NCBI RefSeq assembly: GCF_000757905.1
Contig: NZ_JRLH01000003.1
DNA from: Arsenophonus nilaparvatae
Lineage (GTDB): Bacteria > Pseudomonadota > Gammaproteobacteria > Enterobacterales > Enterobacteriaceae
Direction: 5' to 3' (one strand)
Length of the DNA stretch: 64,000 bases
The notes beneath the pieces are model-generated. The model ran no database searches, was not told the origin of the DNA, and was given only the letters and a program-made list of their open reading frames with translations. Positions 9,685 through 18,070 of this stretch are shown piece after piece (the stretch's first letter is position 1; every line of letters starts with the position of its first letter). Both the position numbers and the translations under genes were made by a program.

Positions 9685-10091
9685 TTTGGCAACGTTCTTA
9701 TACCCTCGAAGAAATTAATAGTTGGAGTGATAACAGCATGTTATCCCATTTAGGGATTGTTATGTTAAGTATTAGTGACGATACTATTGAAGCAACAATG
9801 CCAGTTGATCAACGTACCATGCAGCCGTTTGGATTACTACATGGTGGTGCTTCGGTGGTATTAGCCGAATCGTTAGGCTCGATAGCTGGTTATCTCTGTA
9901 CTCAAGATAACCAAAAAGTAGTTGGCACCGAAATTAATGCTAGCCATATTAGGCCGGTATCTTCAGGAAAAGTACGTGGCGTATGTAGTGCAATTCATCT
10001 AGGTCGCCGGCAACAAGTCTGGTCGATAAAAATCTTTGATGAACAATTAAGACTGAGTTGTATTTGTCGTTTGACAACAGTAATCATTTAA
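9681..10091 (+). CDS. menI: MenI (YdiI), 1,4-dihydroxy-2-naphthoyl-CoA thioesterase
   Basis: This hotdog-fold thioesterase of 136 residues hydrolyses DHNA-CoA in menaquinone synthesis. The PaaI-type motif MQPFGLLHGGASVVLAESLGSIAG (about residues 46-69) contains the conserved HGG and the catalytic glutamate of AES. The later VGTEINASHIRPVSSGKVRG matches the core strands of the family. The ATG overlaps the ydiJ stop (ATGA), indicating translational coupling. It precedes sufA, the same arrangement as E. coli ydiJ-ydiI-sufA. Confidence 0.9.
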   Translation: MIWQRSYTLEEINSWSDNSMLSHLGIVMLSISDDTIEATMPVDQRTMQPFGLLHGGASVVLAESLGSIAGYLCTQDNQKVVGTEINASHIRPVSSGKVRGVCSAIHLGRRQQVWSIKIFDEQLRLSCICRLTTVII

Positions 10092-10419
10092 TGATTAGCA
10101 CTTAAAGATAACTAAACGACAAAAACTGGATGATTTAGCGATACTTTGCTCGTCACGTTAAATATTGCTGAATTTGCGAGTTTATTTTGTTTTTTTAATG
10201 TTTATCAATATGTTAATGTGATTGATAAATTAAGAATCGTAAAAAAACAGTAAAATAAACGCCACTTTTTGCTGAAAAAACACTCTAATAAAAATATCCG
10301 CTTAAAATAAATGGTTGAAGTGAGAAATGTTATCATTACCATATATAATATTAAACAAAAAAAGTCTAGCTACATTGATAGTGTAATCTAGTCAAAATAT
10401 TAGTTTCGTGAGGTCAATA
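10092..10419. promoter_or_regulatory. suf operon upstream region
   Basis: This 328-base non-coding region lies between menI and sufA. In E. coli the suf promoter is controlled by Fur, apo-IscR and OxyR with IHF. I see AT-rich tracts, including TGTTATCATTACCATATATAAT at about 10328-10349, that could hold a degenerate Fur or IscR site and a -10. No operator matches a consensus well enough to call. No gene is visible. Confidence 0.4.
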
Positions 10420-10788
10420 ATGGCAGAGCATGTTGATACTTTTTCTTTGAATGAAACAACTTGGCAGGGCCTTACCATAACCGATAAAGCAGCTGCTCAA
10501 ATTCTTAAATTAATGAAAAAAAATCCTGCTAGTCAGGGATTGTCTCTTAATATCAAGCAATCAGGTTGTGCAGGATTTGGTTATGTCATTGCATTGATAG
10601 ATAATCCAACTAAAGAATATTTGCTGTTTGAAAATAATGGCGCCAAACTTTTTGTTCCTCTAAAAGCAATGCCATTTATTGATGGTACTGAGGTTGATTA
10701 TGTTCGTGAGGGACTTAATCAAGTATTCAAATTTAATAATCCTAAGGCTCAACACGCTTGTGGTTGTGGTGAAAGCTTTGGTATTTAA
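10420..10788 (+). CDS. sufA: SufA, A-type Fe-S carrier
   Basis: SufA accepts Fe-S clusters from SufBCD and delivers them to apo-proteins. The 122-residue protein carries the three ligand cysteines of A-type carriers: SGCAGFGY (about residues 47-54) and the C-terminal HACGCGESFGI. I chose the ATG at 10420 because GAGG lies at 10410-10413 and the protein then begins near AEHVDTFSLNETTWQG, as in other SufA; an upstream GTG at 10408 overlaps the ribosome-binding site. It is the first gene of sufABCDSE and ends 12 bases before sufB. Confidence 0.95.
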   Translation: MAEHVDTFSLNETTWQGLTITDKAAAQILKLMKKNPASQGLSLNIKQSGCAGFGYVIALIDNPTKEYLLFENNGAKLFVPLKAMPFIDGTEVDYVREGLNQVFKFNNPKAQHACGCGESFGI

Positions 10789-10800
10789 GTGAATTAAATT

Positions 10801-12300
10801 ATGTCACAGCGTAATATAGAAATTGGTGATGATGTTCAACAATGGCTAGCGGAGCATCGTTATAAAGAGGGGTTTTTCACTCAGGTTGCAACGGATGAAT
10901 TAGCTAAAGGTCTCAATGAAGAGGTCATCAAAGCGATTTCAGCCAAACGTAATGAACCTGATTGGATGTTGCAGTTTCGTTTAGAGGCTTATCAACATTG
11001 GTTGGGTATGGAAGAGCCCCACTGGCTTAAAGGCTATTATCCTGATTTAAACTACCAGGAGTATAGTTATTATGCAGCGCCATCCTGCAATAGTTGCGAT
11101 GATACTTGTCAAACTGAAACTGATTCATCGGCAGCGGGTGGGGATGAGCATAGCAATAATTATCTGACCGCCGAAGTTGAAGAAGCATTCAATAAACTTG
11201 GTGTACCAGTCCGTGAGGGTAAATCGGTTGCGGTAGATGCTATTTTTGACTCTGTTTCTGTTTCAACAACTTATCGTAGCGAATTAGCGAAACTGGGTAT
11301 TATTTTTTGCTCTTTTGGTGAAGCTATCCAACAGTATCCTGAGTTAGTAAAAAAATATATTGGTACGGTCGTTTCTAATCGAGACAATTTTTTTGCGGCA
11401 TTAAATTCTGCTGTTGCTTCTGATGGGACATTTGTTTATGTGCCAAAAGGAGTTCGTTGCCCGATGGAATTATCAACCTATTTCCGTATTAATTCAGCTA
11501 AGACCGGTCAGTTTGAGCGCACTATCTTGATTGCTGATGAAGGTAGTTACGTTAGTTATATTGAAGGATGCTCTGCTCCGGTACGAGATAGCTATCAATT
11601 ACATGCTGCGGTAGTTGAAGTTATTATTCATAAAGATGCTGAAGTAAAATATTCTACCGTACAAAACTGGTTTTCAGGTGGTGAAAGTGAAACCGGTGGC
11701 ATTTTAAACTTTGTCACCAAACGCGCCTTATGTGAGGGTGAGAATGCCAAAATGTCCTGGACACAGTCTGAAACAGGTTCGGCTATTACTTGGAAATATC
11801 CCAGTGTTATTTTGCAAGGGGATAATTCGGTAGGGGAATTCTTTTCAGTGGCATTAACCAATGGTAATCAACAGGCTGATACCGGTACAAAAATGATCCA
11901 TATTGGTAAGAATACGCATTCTACCATCATCTCTAAAGGGATCTCTGCTGGTCGTAGTCAAAATAGTTACCGCGGTTTAGTAAAGATTTTACCGACGGCA
12001 GAAAATGCCAGAAATTATACCCAATGTGATTCTATGTTAATTGGCACTCAATGTGGCGCGCATACTTTTCCTTATATTGAAGTAAAAAATAGTAGCGCAC
12101 AGTTAGAACATGAAGCTACAACATCTCGTATTGGTGAAGATGAACTCTTTTATTGTTTGCAACGAGGTATTAGTGAGGATGACGCCATTTCGATGATCGT
12201 AAATGGTTTCTGTAAAGATGTCTTTTCTGAATTACCATTAGAGTTTGCCGTTGAAGCACAAAAATTGTTAGCAATTAGTTTGGAACATAGTGTGGGTTGA
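10801..12300 (+). CDS. sufB: SufB, Fe-S scaffold subunit of SufBC2D
   Basis: SufB is the scaffold on which the cluster is built, receiving sulfur from SufSE and working with the ATPase SufC. The protein has 499 residues (E. coli about 495). Conserved stretches include VYVPKGVRCPMELSTYFRIN (about 217-236), EGCSAPVRDSYQLHAAVVE, the YSTVQNWF core and the C-terminal GISEDDAISMIVNGFCKDVF. The parallel beta-helix region has QCDSMLIGTQCGAHTFPYIE. The small insert at about 95-120, with CNSCDDTCQTETDSS, is usual for enterobacterial SufB. It is followed after 44 bases by sufC. Confidence 0.96.
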   Translation: MSQRNIEIGDDVQQWLAEHRYKEGFFTQVATDELAKGLNEEVIKAISAKRNEPDWMLQFRLEAYQHWLGMEEPHWLKGYYPDLNYQEYSYYAAPSCNSCDDTCQTETDSSAAGGDEHSNNYLTAEVEEAFNKLGVPVREGKSVAVDAIFDSVSVSTTYRSELAKLGIIFCSFGEAIQQYPELVKKYIGTVVSNRDNFFAALNSAVASDGTFVYVPKGVRCPMELSTYFRINSAKTGQFERTILIADEGSYVSYIEGCSAPVRDSYQLHAAVVEVIIHKDAEVKYSTVQNWFSGGESETGGILNFVTKRALCEGENAKMSWTQSETGSAITWKYPSVILQGDNSVGEFFSVALTNGNQQADTGTKMIHIGKNTHSTIISKGISAGRSQNSYRGLVKILPTAENARNYTQCDSMLIGTQCGAHTFPYIEVKNSSAQLEHEATTSRIGEDELFYCLQRGISEDDAISMIVNGFCKDVFSELPLEFAVEAQKLLAISLEHSVG

Positions 12301-12344
12301 TGGTTCCTATTAAAAGAATACTCAGTTATTCAAAGGCCAATGAA

Positions 12345-13091
12345 ATGTTAAGTGTTAAAAATTTAAATGTCAGTATTGAAGGTAATCAAATCCTCAACGG
12401 ATTAAATCTAGAAGTAAAAGCGGGTGAAGTACATGCAATCATGGGGCCTAATGGATCAGGCAAGAGTACATTATCAGCGACACTGGCAGGACGTGAAGAA
12501 TATCAAGTAGAACAGGGTGAAATTCTATTCAAAAATAAAAATTTGCTTGAGTTATCGCCGGAAGAACGTGCAGGAGAAGGTATATTTTTAGCCTTTCAAT
12601 ATCCAGTGGAAATTCCTGGCGTAAGTAATCAATTTTTCTTACAAACCTCGGTTAATGCAGTAAGAGAGTATCGTAAGCAGCCACCACTAGATAGATTTGA
12701 TTTTCAGGATTTTATTGAAGATAAAATTGAACTACTTGATATGCCGAAAGATTTACTTACTCGATCAGTAAATGTCGGTTTCTCTGGTGGAGAAAAAAAG
12801 CGTAATGATATTTTACAGATGGCAGCGTTAGAGCCTGAGTTATGTATTTTAGATGAAACCGACTCGGGTCTTGATATTGATGCCTTAAAAGTTGTGGCTA
12901 ATGGCGTGAACTCACTTCGTAGCACTGAAAGAGCTTTTATCATCGTTACTCACTATCAGCGTATTTTGGATTATGTACAGCCTGATTTTGTTCATGTTCT
13001 CCATCAAGGTAAAATTATTCAATCAGGTGATTTTACCTTGGCCAAAAAACTGGAGGTACAAGGCTATGGCTGGCTTATTGACCAACAGTGA
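12345..13091 (+). CDS. sufC: SufC, ATPase of the SufBCD complex
   Basis: SufC is an ABC-type ATPase that drives conformational change in SufBD during cluster assembly. Visible motifs are Walker A GPNGSGKST (about residues 33-41), the Q-loop AFQYPVEIPG, signature FSGGEKKRN (about 150), Walker B CILDETDSGLD with catalytic Glu, and the H-loop VTHYQRILDY. Starting at ATG 12345 gives 248 residues, exactly the E. coli size and N-terminus (MLSVKNLNV); the frame also reads open upstream to 12297 but that extension is not family-like. It overlaps sufD by 26 bases. Confidence 0.96.
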   Translation: MLSVKNLNVSIEGNQILNGLNLEVKAGEVHAIMGPNGSGKSTLSATLAGREEYQVEQGEILFKNKNLLELSPEERAGEGIFLAFQYPVEIPGVSNQFFLQTSVNAVREYRKQPPLDRFDFQDFIEDKIELLDMPKDLLTRSVNVGFSGGEKKRNDILQMAALEPELCILDETDSGLDIDALKVVANGVNSLRSTERAFIIVTHYQRILDYVQPDFVHVLHQGKIIQSGDFTLAKKLEVQGYGWLIDQQ

Positions 13092-14385
13092 AAGAGCAGA
13101 AAAACAGCAGCAAGTCACAAAGTTAAATCAACAGGCGCTAAAAAGCTTTGCGACACTTTTTTATGCCAGTAAAAGAGCAAATGAAAAACAAGCTCAGGCC
13201 TATTGGCAGCAGGTAGAGAAAATTGGTTTTCCGCCATTTCGCCATGAAGAGTGGCATTATACGCCGTTGGCAAAAGTACTTAACGCTCAATACCAGTTAA
13301 ATAGTGATAAAGTTAACACAATTACTGCTGAGCAATTAAAACAGCTGGCTATCTCCCTTGACGGCTGGCGAATTGTTTTGTTTGATGGATGTCTTATCCC
13401 TGGCTTAAGTAGTGATAACTTTGGCCCTTATCAAATTCAAATGATGGATGCGCAAGCACAGCTTCCAGCGCCTATCGTGACCGATGAAATATTCCTGTAT
13501 TTAACTGAGAGTCTGGCCGCTCAACCCTTAATGATTAAATTGGCCGCTAATCAACAGGTAAAAAAACCGCTCTATATATTGAATATTACCTCTGGTTCAA
13601 ATCACCATAATTATGTTAATACTAGTCACTATCGTTATCATTTAGAGATTGGTGCCAATTGCAAATCGCAAGTTATTGAACATTTTGTTTCTGTTGATGA
13701 TAAGCCGCATCTGAGGGGCAGTCGATTGACCGCTAATATAGGTGATAATAGTCATTTTAGTCATATTAAACTTAGCGTTGAAAACAATCAAAGTCACCAT
13801 TTTGCCCATAATGACATCTTGTCAGGTCGAGATAGTCAAATAAACAGTAGTGGTATTTTTATCGGCTCAGCATTACTTCGCCATCATACCAGTGTGAAAT
13901 TAAATGGAGCGGGTAGCAGATTAACACTCAATAGCTTATTGTTGCCACAAAATAGAGAAATTGTTGATACCAGAACTTATCTTGAACATAATCAGCCATT
14001 TTGTGAAAGTCGCCAGTTGCATAAAACGATCGTGCAGGATGAAAGTAAAGCTGTTTTTAATGGTATGATTAAAGTTGCGCCACAGGCACTTAAAACCGAT
14101 GGCCAAATGACAAATAATAATTTGTTATTAGGTAAACAAGCCGAAATTGACACCAAACCGCAGTTAGAAATTTATGCTGATGATGTTAAGTGTAGTCATG
14201 GCGCTACAGTAGGCCGGATTGATGATGAACAGCTGTTTTATTTACGTTCCCGGGGTATTCATCTCAATGATGCAAAACATATGATTATGGTGGCCTTTGC
14301 AGCTGAAGTCATCGAAGCTATTGATAGTGAAGCTGTAAGTAACAAGGTAATGGATATTATTCAGCAGCGCTTGGCAGGGATTTAA
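13066..14385 (+). CDS. sufD: SufD, Fe-S assembly subunit
   Basis: SufD pairs with SufB in the SufBC2D scaffold and is needed for iron entry. The chosen ATG at 13066 has GGAGG at 13052-13056 and gives MAGLLTNSERAEKQQQ and 439 residues, close to the family length. Conserved features are RHEEWHYTPL (about residues 57-66), HFAHNDIL, RQLHKTIVQDESKAVFNGMI, KTDGQMTNNNLLL and KPQLEIYADDVKCSHGATVG. The last contains the conserved histidine at the SufB-SufD interface. It starts inside the 3' end of sufC and ends one base before sufS, so the operon is tightly coupled. Confidence 0.95.
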   Translation: MAGLLTNSERAEKQQQVTKLNQQALKSFATLFYASKRANEKQAQAYWQQVEKIGFPPFRHEEWHYTPLAKVLNAQYQLNSDKVNTITAEQLKQLAISLDGWRIVLFDGCLIPGLSSDNFGPYQIQMMDAQAQLPAPIVTDEIFLYLTESLAAQPLMIKLAANQQVKKPLYILNITSGSNHHNYVNTSHYRYHLEIGANCKSQVIEHFVSVDDKPHLRGSRLTANIGDNSHFSHIKLSVENNQSHHFAHNDILSGRDSQINSSGIFIGSALLRHHTSVKLNGAGSRLTLNSLLLPQNREIVDTRTYLEHNQPFCESRQLHKTIVQDESKAVFNGMIKVAPQALKTDGQMTNNNLLLGKQAEIDTKPQLEIYADDVKCSHGATVGRIDDEQLFYLRSRGIHLNDAKHMIMVAFAAEVIEAIDSEAVSNKVMDIIQQRLAGI

Positions 14386-14386
14386 T

Positions 14387-15643
14387 ATGACATTTTCAGT
14401 GGCATCCATTCGCAAAGATTTTCCTATGCTGGCAAAAAAAATCAACGATCAACCGTTGGTTTATTTGGATAGTGCTGCCAGTGCGCAAAAACCGCTCCAA
14501 GTGATAGAAAAGGAAAGGCAATTTCTTTGTCATCACTATGCGGCGGTACACCGAGGGATCCATCGCTTGAGTAGTGAAGCCACGGCGATGGTGGAAAATG
14601 TTCGTCAGCAAGTCGCTGATTTTATTCATGCAGCTGATTCTGAAGAAATTGTTTTTGTTAAAGGAACAACGGAAGGCATAAATTTAATTGCTAATAGTTA
14701 TGGACATGGTTTTATCAAACCAGGCGATAATATTATCATTAGCCAAATGGAACATCATGCTAATATAGTTCCTTGGCATCTGCTTGCAGGCCAGATTGGT
14801 TTTGATATTCGTATATTACCTATTGATAATGATGGGAAATTAATTTTTGAACAATTAGATAGGCTAATCGATAGCCGGACTCGGTTACTCTCTTTTACCC
14901 ACATGTCGAATGTTTTGGGAACCGTTAATCCAGCAAAACAGATTATTGCCTATGCGCGCCAATGTGCAGAGCAAAAAGCAGCACAATTGCATATTTTGCT
15001 TGATGGTGCGCAAAGTATTATGCACCAAATGATTGATGTCCAAGATTTAGATTGTGATTTTTATGTTTTTTCCGGTCACAAACTGTATGGACCTACTGGT
15101 ATTGGTGTTTTATATGGCAAAAAGGCATTATTAAATGCTTTACCACCTTGGCAAGGTGGAGGAGCCATGATTGATAAAGTGAGTATGACGTTATCTGAGC
15201 CAGCAATAATAAATATCACTTATGAAAAGGCGCCATGGCGATTTGAAGCAGGCACACCCAATATTGTTGGCATTATTGGTTTAGGTGAGGCTTTACATTA
15301 TGTTAATAATATTGGTTATCAACAAATATCTGCTCATGAAACCGCATTAATGCAGTATGCCAATCAGCGTTTAAGTACGGTAAACTCTTTGCGTCTTTAC
15401 GGCTCAGATGAGCGCCAGGGAGTTATTGCCTTCAATTTAGGTGAGCATCATGCTTATGATGTCGGTAGTTTTTTAGATAATTATGCGATTGCAATACGGA
15501 CAGGCCACCATTGTGCGTTGCCATTGATGGATTTTTATCAAGTACCAGCTATGTGTCGAGCTTCGTTAGCGGTTTATACTACTAAAGAAGAGATTGATAT
15601 TTTGGTTGAAAAACTACAACATATTGAAAAATTACTAGCTTAA
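14387..15643 (+). CDS. sufS: SufS, cysteine desulfurase
   Basis: SufS is a PLP-dependent group II cysteine desulfurase that removes sulfur from cysteine and passes the persulfide to SufE. The protein has 418 residues (E. coli 406). The PLP lysine sits in FSGHKLYGPTGIGVLYGK (about residue 230), the substrate-binding motif is MEHHANIVPWH (about 123), and the catalytic cysteine is in RTGHHCALPLM (about 371). The start directly follows the sufD stop. The slightly greater length reflects small insertions, not an altered start. Confidence 0.96.
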   Translation: MTFSVASIRKDFPMLAKKINDQPLVYLDSAASAQKPLQVIEKERQFLCHHYAAVHRGIHRLSSEATAMVENVRQQVADFIHAADSEEIVFVKGTTEGINLIANSYGHGFIKPGDNIIISQMEHHANIVPWHLLAGQIGFDIRILPIDNDGKLIFEQLDRLIDSRTRLLSFTHMSNVLGTVNPAKQIIAYARQCAEQKAAQLHILLDGAQSIMHQMIDVQDLDCDFYVFSGHKLYGPTGIGVLYGKKALLNALPPWQGGGAMIDKVSMTLSEPAIINITYEKAPWRFEAGTPNIVGIIGLGEALHYVNNIGYQQISAHETALMQYANQRLSTVNSLRLYGSDERQGVIAFNLGEHHAYDVGSFLDNYAIAIRTGHHCALPLMDFYQVPAMCRASLAVYTTKEEIDILVEKLQHIEKLLA

Positions 15644-15671
15644 TCTGTTTTAAAGTACATATAAGGGTAGA

Positions 15672-16103
15672 ATGATGTCAGCCTTGCCTGATGAGAATAA
15701 ATTGTTGCATAATTTTTCACGTTGTCAAAACTGGGAAGAGCGATATCTTTATTTAATTGAATTAGGGGAAAAATTATTACCTCTTAGCGATAGACAAAAA
15801 CAAATGAAAAATCAGGTCTCAGGTTGTCAAAGCCAGGTTTGGATTGTTATGGAGACAGATAGTGACGGTAAGATCCAATTTGCTGGTGACAGCGATGCTG
15901 CTATAGTTAAGGGCTTGATTGCATTAGTAATAATTATTTTTCAAAATAAAACCGGACAACAAATTTTGACCACAGATAGCAAAACATTTTTTCAAAAGTT
16001 GTCATTGGAGCAGCATTTAACACCATCAAGAAGCCAGGGATTGCATGCTATGATCAGAACAATCCGTCAGCGAGCCGAAAAAATTATCCAATCAAGCACT
16101 TAA
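15672..16103 (+). CDS. sufE: SufE, sulfur acceptor for SufS
   Basis: SufE stimulates SufS and carries the persulfide to SufB. The 143-residue protein has the active-site cysteine in the loop SGCQSQVWIVM (about residues 49-59), GDSDAAIVKGLIALV, and the C-terminal QHLTPSRSQGLHAMIRTIR characteristic of SufE. Two adjacent ATG codons (15672 and 15675) follow an AAGGG; either would serve. It is the last suf gene; ldtE follows 80 bases later with its own strong ribosome-binding site. Confidence 0.95.
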   Translation: MMSALPDENKLLHNFSRCQNWEERYLYLIELGEKLLPLSDRQKQMKNQVSGCQSQVWIVMETDSDGKIQFAGDSDAAIVKGLIALVIIIFQNKTGQQILTTDSKTFFQKLSLEQHLTPSRSQGLHAMIRTIRQRAEKIIQSST

Positions 16104-16183
16104 ACATTTAGTTAACTACTGATATTATTAAAGTGACGCTTATTCATCCGATAAACTTTGTACGTTCCTTAGGAGGAAAAAGT

Positions 16184-17101
16184 ATGAAGAGAATTCTATT
16201 TTTTATCGGCTTGTTGTTTTTAAGCGGGCTGACTTTCAATGTCAGTGCTGCTGAATACTCCTTGCCATCCACTACAGCACGCTTAATTGGTGAAAATAGT
16301 CATTATGTGGTGCCTAATGATGGGCGTCCACTGGAAGCTATTGCAAGTGAATTTCAGATAGGTTTGCTGGGTATGTTGGAAGCTAATCCAGGAACCGATC
16401 CATATTTACCTAAAGCGGGTAAAACATTGATTATTCCATCGCAAATGTTATTACCTGCGACTAAGCGTGATGGTATCATCGTTAATTTAGCCGAATTGCG
16501 ACTGTATTATTTTCCTAAAGGAAGCAATAAAGTCATGGTTTACCCTATTGGTATCGGCCAATTGGGCGCCAATACGCCTAAAATGGTGACGACTGTTAGT
16601 CAATTAATTAAAAATCCAACCTGGACACCAACGCCGAATATCCGTAAACGTTATGCTGCCGATGGCGTTATTTTGCCGGCGGTATTTCCTGCTGGGCCTG
16701 ATAATCCTATGGGGCTTTATGCCTTGCGATTATCTTATGGTAAGGGACAATATTTGATCCATGGTACTAATGCCAATTTTGGTATTGGATTACGTGTTAG
16801 TTCCGGTTGTATTCGTTTAAGACCTGAGGATATACAAGCATTATTCTACTCTATACCGGTAGGAACTCGTGTACAGGTAATTAATGAACCGATTAAGTAT
16901 TCTAAAGAGCCAGATGGAAGCTATTACATCGAAGTTCACCAACCATTATCTAAACGTGAATCTGATGATCCGCAAACGATGCCATTAGTGTATAGCAATG
17001 AGTTTAAGGCATTTTTACAACAACCTGGTATTGATCAGAGATTAGTTGCTCAAGCCGTAGCACGTCGCTCAGGAATGCCGGTTAGGGTAAATAAGAGCTA
17101 A
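16184..17101 (+). CDS. ldtE: LdtE (YnhG), periplasmic L,D-transpeptidase
   Basis: This is an L,D-transpeptidase of the YkuD family. E. coli LdtE (YnhG) mainly forms 3-3 cross-links in peptidoglycan, whereas its relatives ErfK, YbiS and YcfS attach Lpp. AGGAGG at 16171-16176 fixes the start at 16184 and gives 305 residues. A signal peptide (MKRILFFIGLLFLSGLTFNVSA) is followed by a LysM-like region around YVVPNDGRPLEAIASEFQIG (35-85). The catalytic domain has IHGTNANFGIG with its histidine and SSGCIRLRPEDI with the nucleophilic cysteine. As in E. coli, it lies between sufE and lpp. Which member of the family it equals functionally is inferred from position. Confidence 0.9.
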   Translation: MKRILFFIGLLFLSGLTFNVSAAEYSLPSTTARLIGENSHYVVPNDGRPLEAIASEFQIGLLGMLEANPGTDPYLPKAGKTLIIPSQMLLPATKRDGIIVNLAELRLYYFPKGSNKVMVYPIGIGQLGANTPKMVTTVSQLIKNPTWTPTPNIRKRYAADGVILPAVFPAGPDNPMGLYALRLSYGKGQYLIHGTNANFGIGLRVSSGCIRLRPEDIQALFYSIPVGTRVQVINEPIKYSKEPDGSYYIEVHQPLSKRESDDPQTMPLVYSNEFKAFLQQPGIDQRLVAQAVARRSGMPVRVNKS

Positions 17102-17215
17102 GTTAATATTAGACGGTGATGAATTATGAGTAGATTTACTTTATTTTATAAGAAATAGTGAATTTATTAATAATCAGATAATGGTATTATTAAAAATTAG
17201 TTGTATGTAATAAAT

Positions 17216-17242
17216 AATAAGGCACCCATCGGGTGCCTTATT
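17216..17242 (-). terminator. lpp terminator (possibly bidirectional)
   Basis: A near-perfect hairpin, AATAAGGCACCC and GGGTGCCTTATT with a three-base loop, lies 34 bases past the lpp stop. On the minus strand it is followed by TATTTA, only moderately U-rich. On the plus strand it lies 115 bases after ldtE and could terminate that transcript too. Confidence 0.75.
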
Positions 17243-17275
17243 AGTATATCGAGTGATCCGTTAAATGCAACTGGA

Positions 17276-17512
17276 TTACTTTTTATATCTACGAACTTGA
17301 TTATCCAAACGTTGATTAGCACGAGCAGCTTCATCTTTAGCAGTCTGAACATCAGTACGTAATGACTGAACGTCATTGGATAGTTGATCGACTTTACCGT
17401 TTAACGTTTGTACATCTGAGGACAGTTTGTTAATTTGGCTACTGTTTGAACAGCCTGCTAGTAAAGCAGAAGCCAGAACGATAGAGCCCAGTAAAACTTT
17501 AGTACGCTTCAT
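17276..17512 (-). CDS. lpp: Lpp, major outer-membrane (Braun) lipoprotein
   Basis: Lpp is the abundant trimeric lipoprotein that links the outer membrane to peptidoglycan. The 78-residue precursor has a signal peptide ending in the lipobox LLAGC (Cys about 21), a heptad-repeat coiled coil (INKLSSDVQTLNGKVDQLSNDVQSL) and the C-terminal YKK whose last lysine is attached to meso-diaminopimelate. It converges on ldtE and has its own terminator. Length and sequence match the enterobacterial protein closely. Confidence 0.97.
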   Translation of the reverse strand: MKRTKVLLGSIVLASALLAGCSNSSQINKLSSDVQTLNGKVDQLSNDVQSLRTDVQTAKDEAARANQRLDNQVRRYKK

Positions 17513-18005
17513 TATATTACCCTCTAGATTTAGTTAATCTCCAAGTAGCAAGGTAAGTATTGCACATTCCTGGTAAAACAGAGAATAAATTTCTGTCTCT
17601 AACTTTGAATTATTAGATCTTTTTCAAATTCAGGCAGAATACTTACTTATTCTTATGCTAGTACTTAATTAGAATATTTTCTACTTAAAATCTGACAAGT
17701 TGCTTAATAAAATTAAGAAAAGAGAATAAATTTGTTTGTTTTTTGTTCGTTTTGCTTCAGTAGGCGGCAATTTTTAATTATCTCATAGCGTTATTTTATC
17801 AATTATTTTTTCCTATAGAAATAAAATAAAATTAACGTGATAACAGTTATTTTTTAAATAACATGTCGATTATGATCTTTTGAGCTGAAAATATTAATTT
17901 TTGGCTAATAGAATGTGTCTTAAATAAATGCTCAATGGCTAAAATGATTAATAGGTTTTTGATTATAAATTACCAATATTAGATATTAGCGCTCTAATTT
18001 TCTTT
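17513..18005. promoter_or_regulatory. lpp promoter region and empty spacer
   Basis: This non-coding stretch of about 500 bases lies between lpp and pykF, both on the minus strand. The lpp promoter must lie just upstream of 17512. The RBS AGAGGG is at about 17520. The rest is AT-rich with no gene, repeat or RNA I can recognise. A strong lpp -10/-35 pair could not be singled out by eye with confidence. Confidence 0.45.
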
Positions 18006-18009
18006 ATTA

Positions 18010-18057
18010 AAAAAAGAAAAAATAAATTCCCCGCTATTTTATTTGGAGGAATTTATT
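18010..18057 (-). terminator. pykF terminator
   Basis: An inverted repeat with arms AATAAATTCC (18021-18030) and GGAATTTATT (18048-18057) lies 14 bases after the pykF stop. On the minus strand the hairpin is followed by a long U-rich tract (A-rich 18009-18020), which fits Rho-independent termination. Confidence 0.75.
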
Positions 18058-18070
18058 CTGGCTAATAGAA

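Noticed and set aside
10324..10350. Fur or IscR site in the suf promoter
   Set aside because: AT-rich segments give partial matches only; none reaches a convincing consensus comparable with the hemP Fur box.
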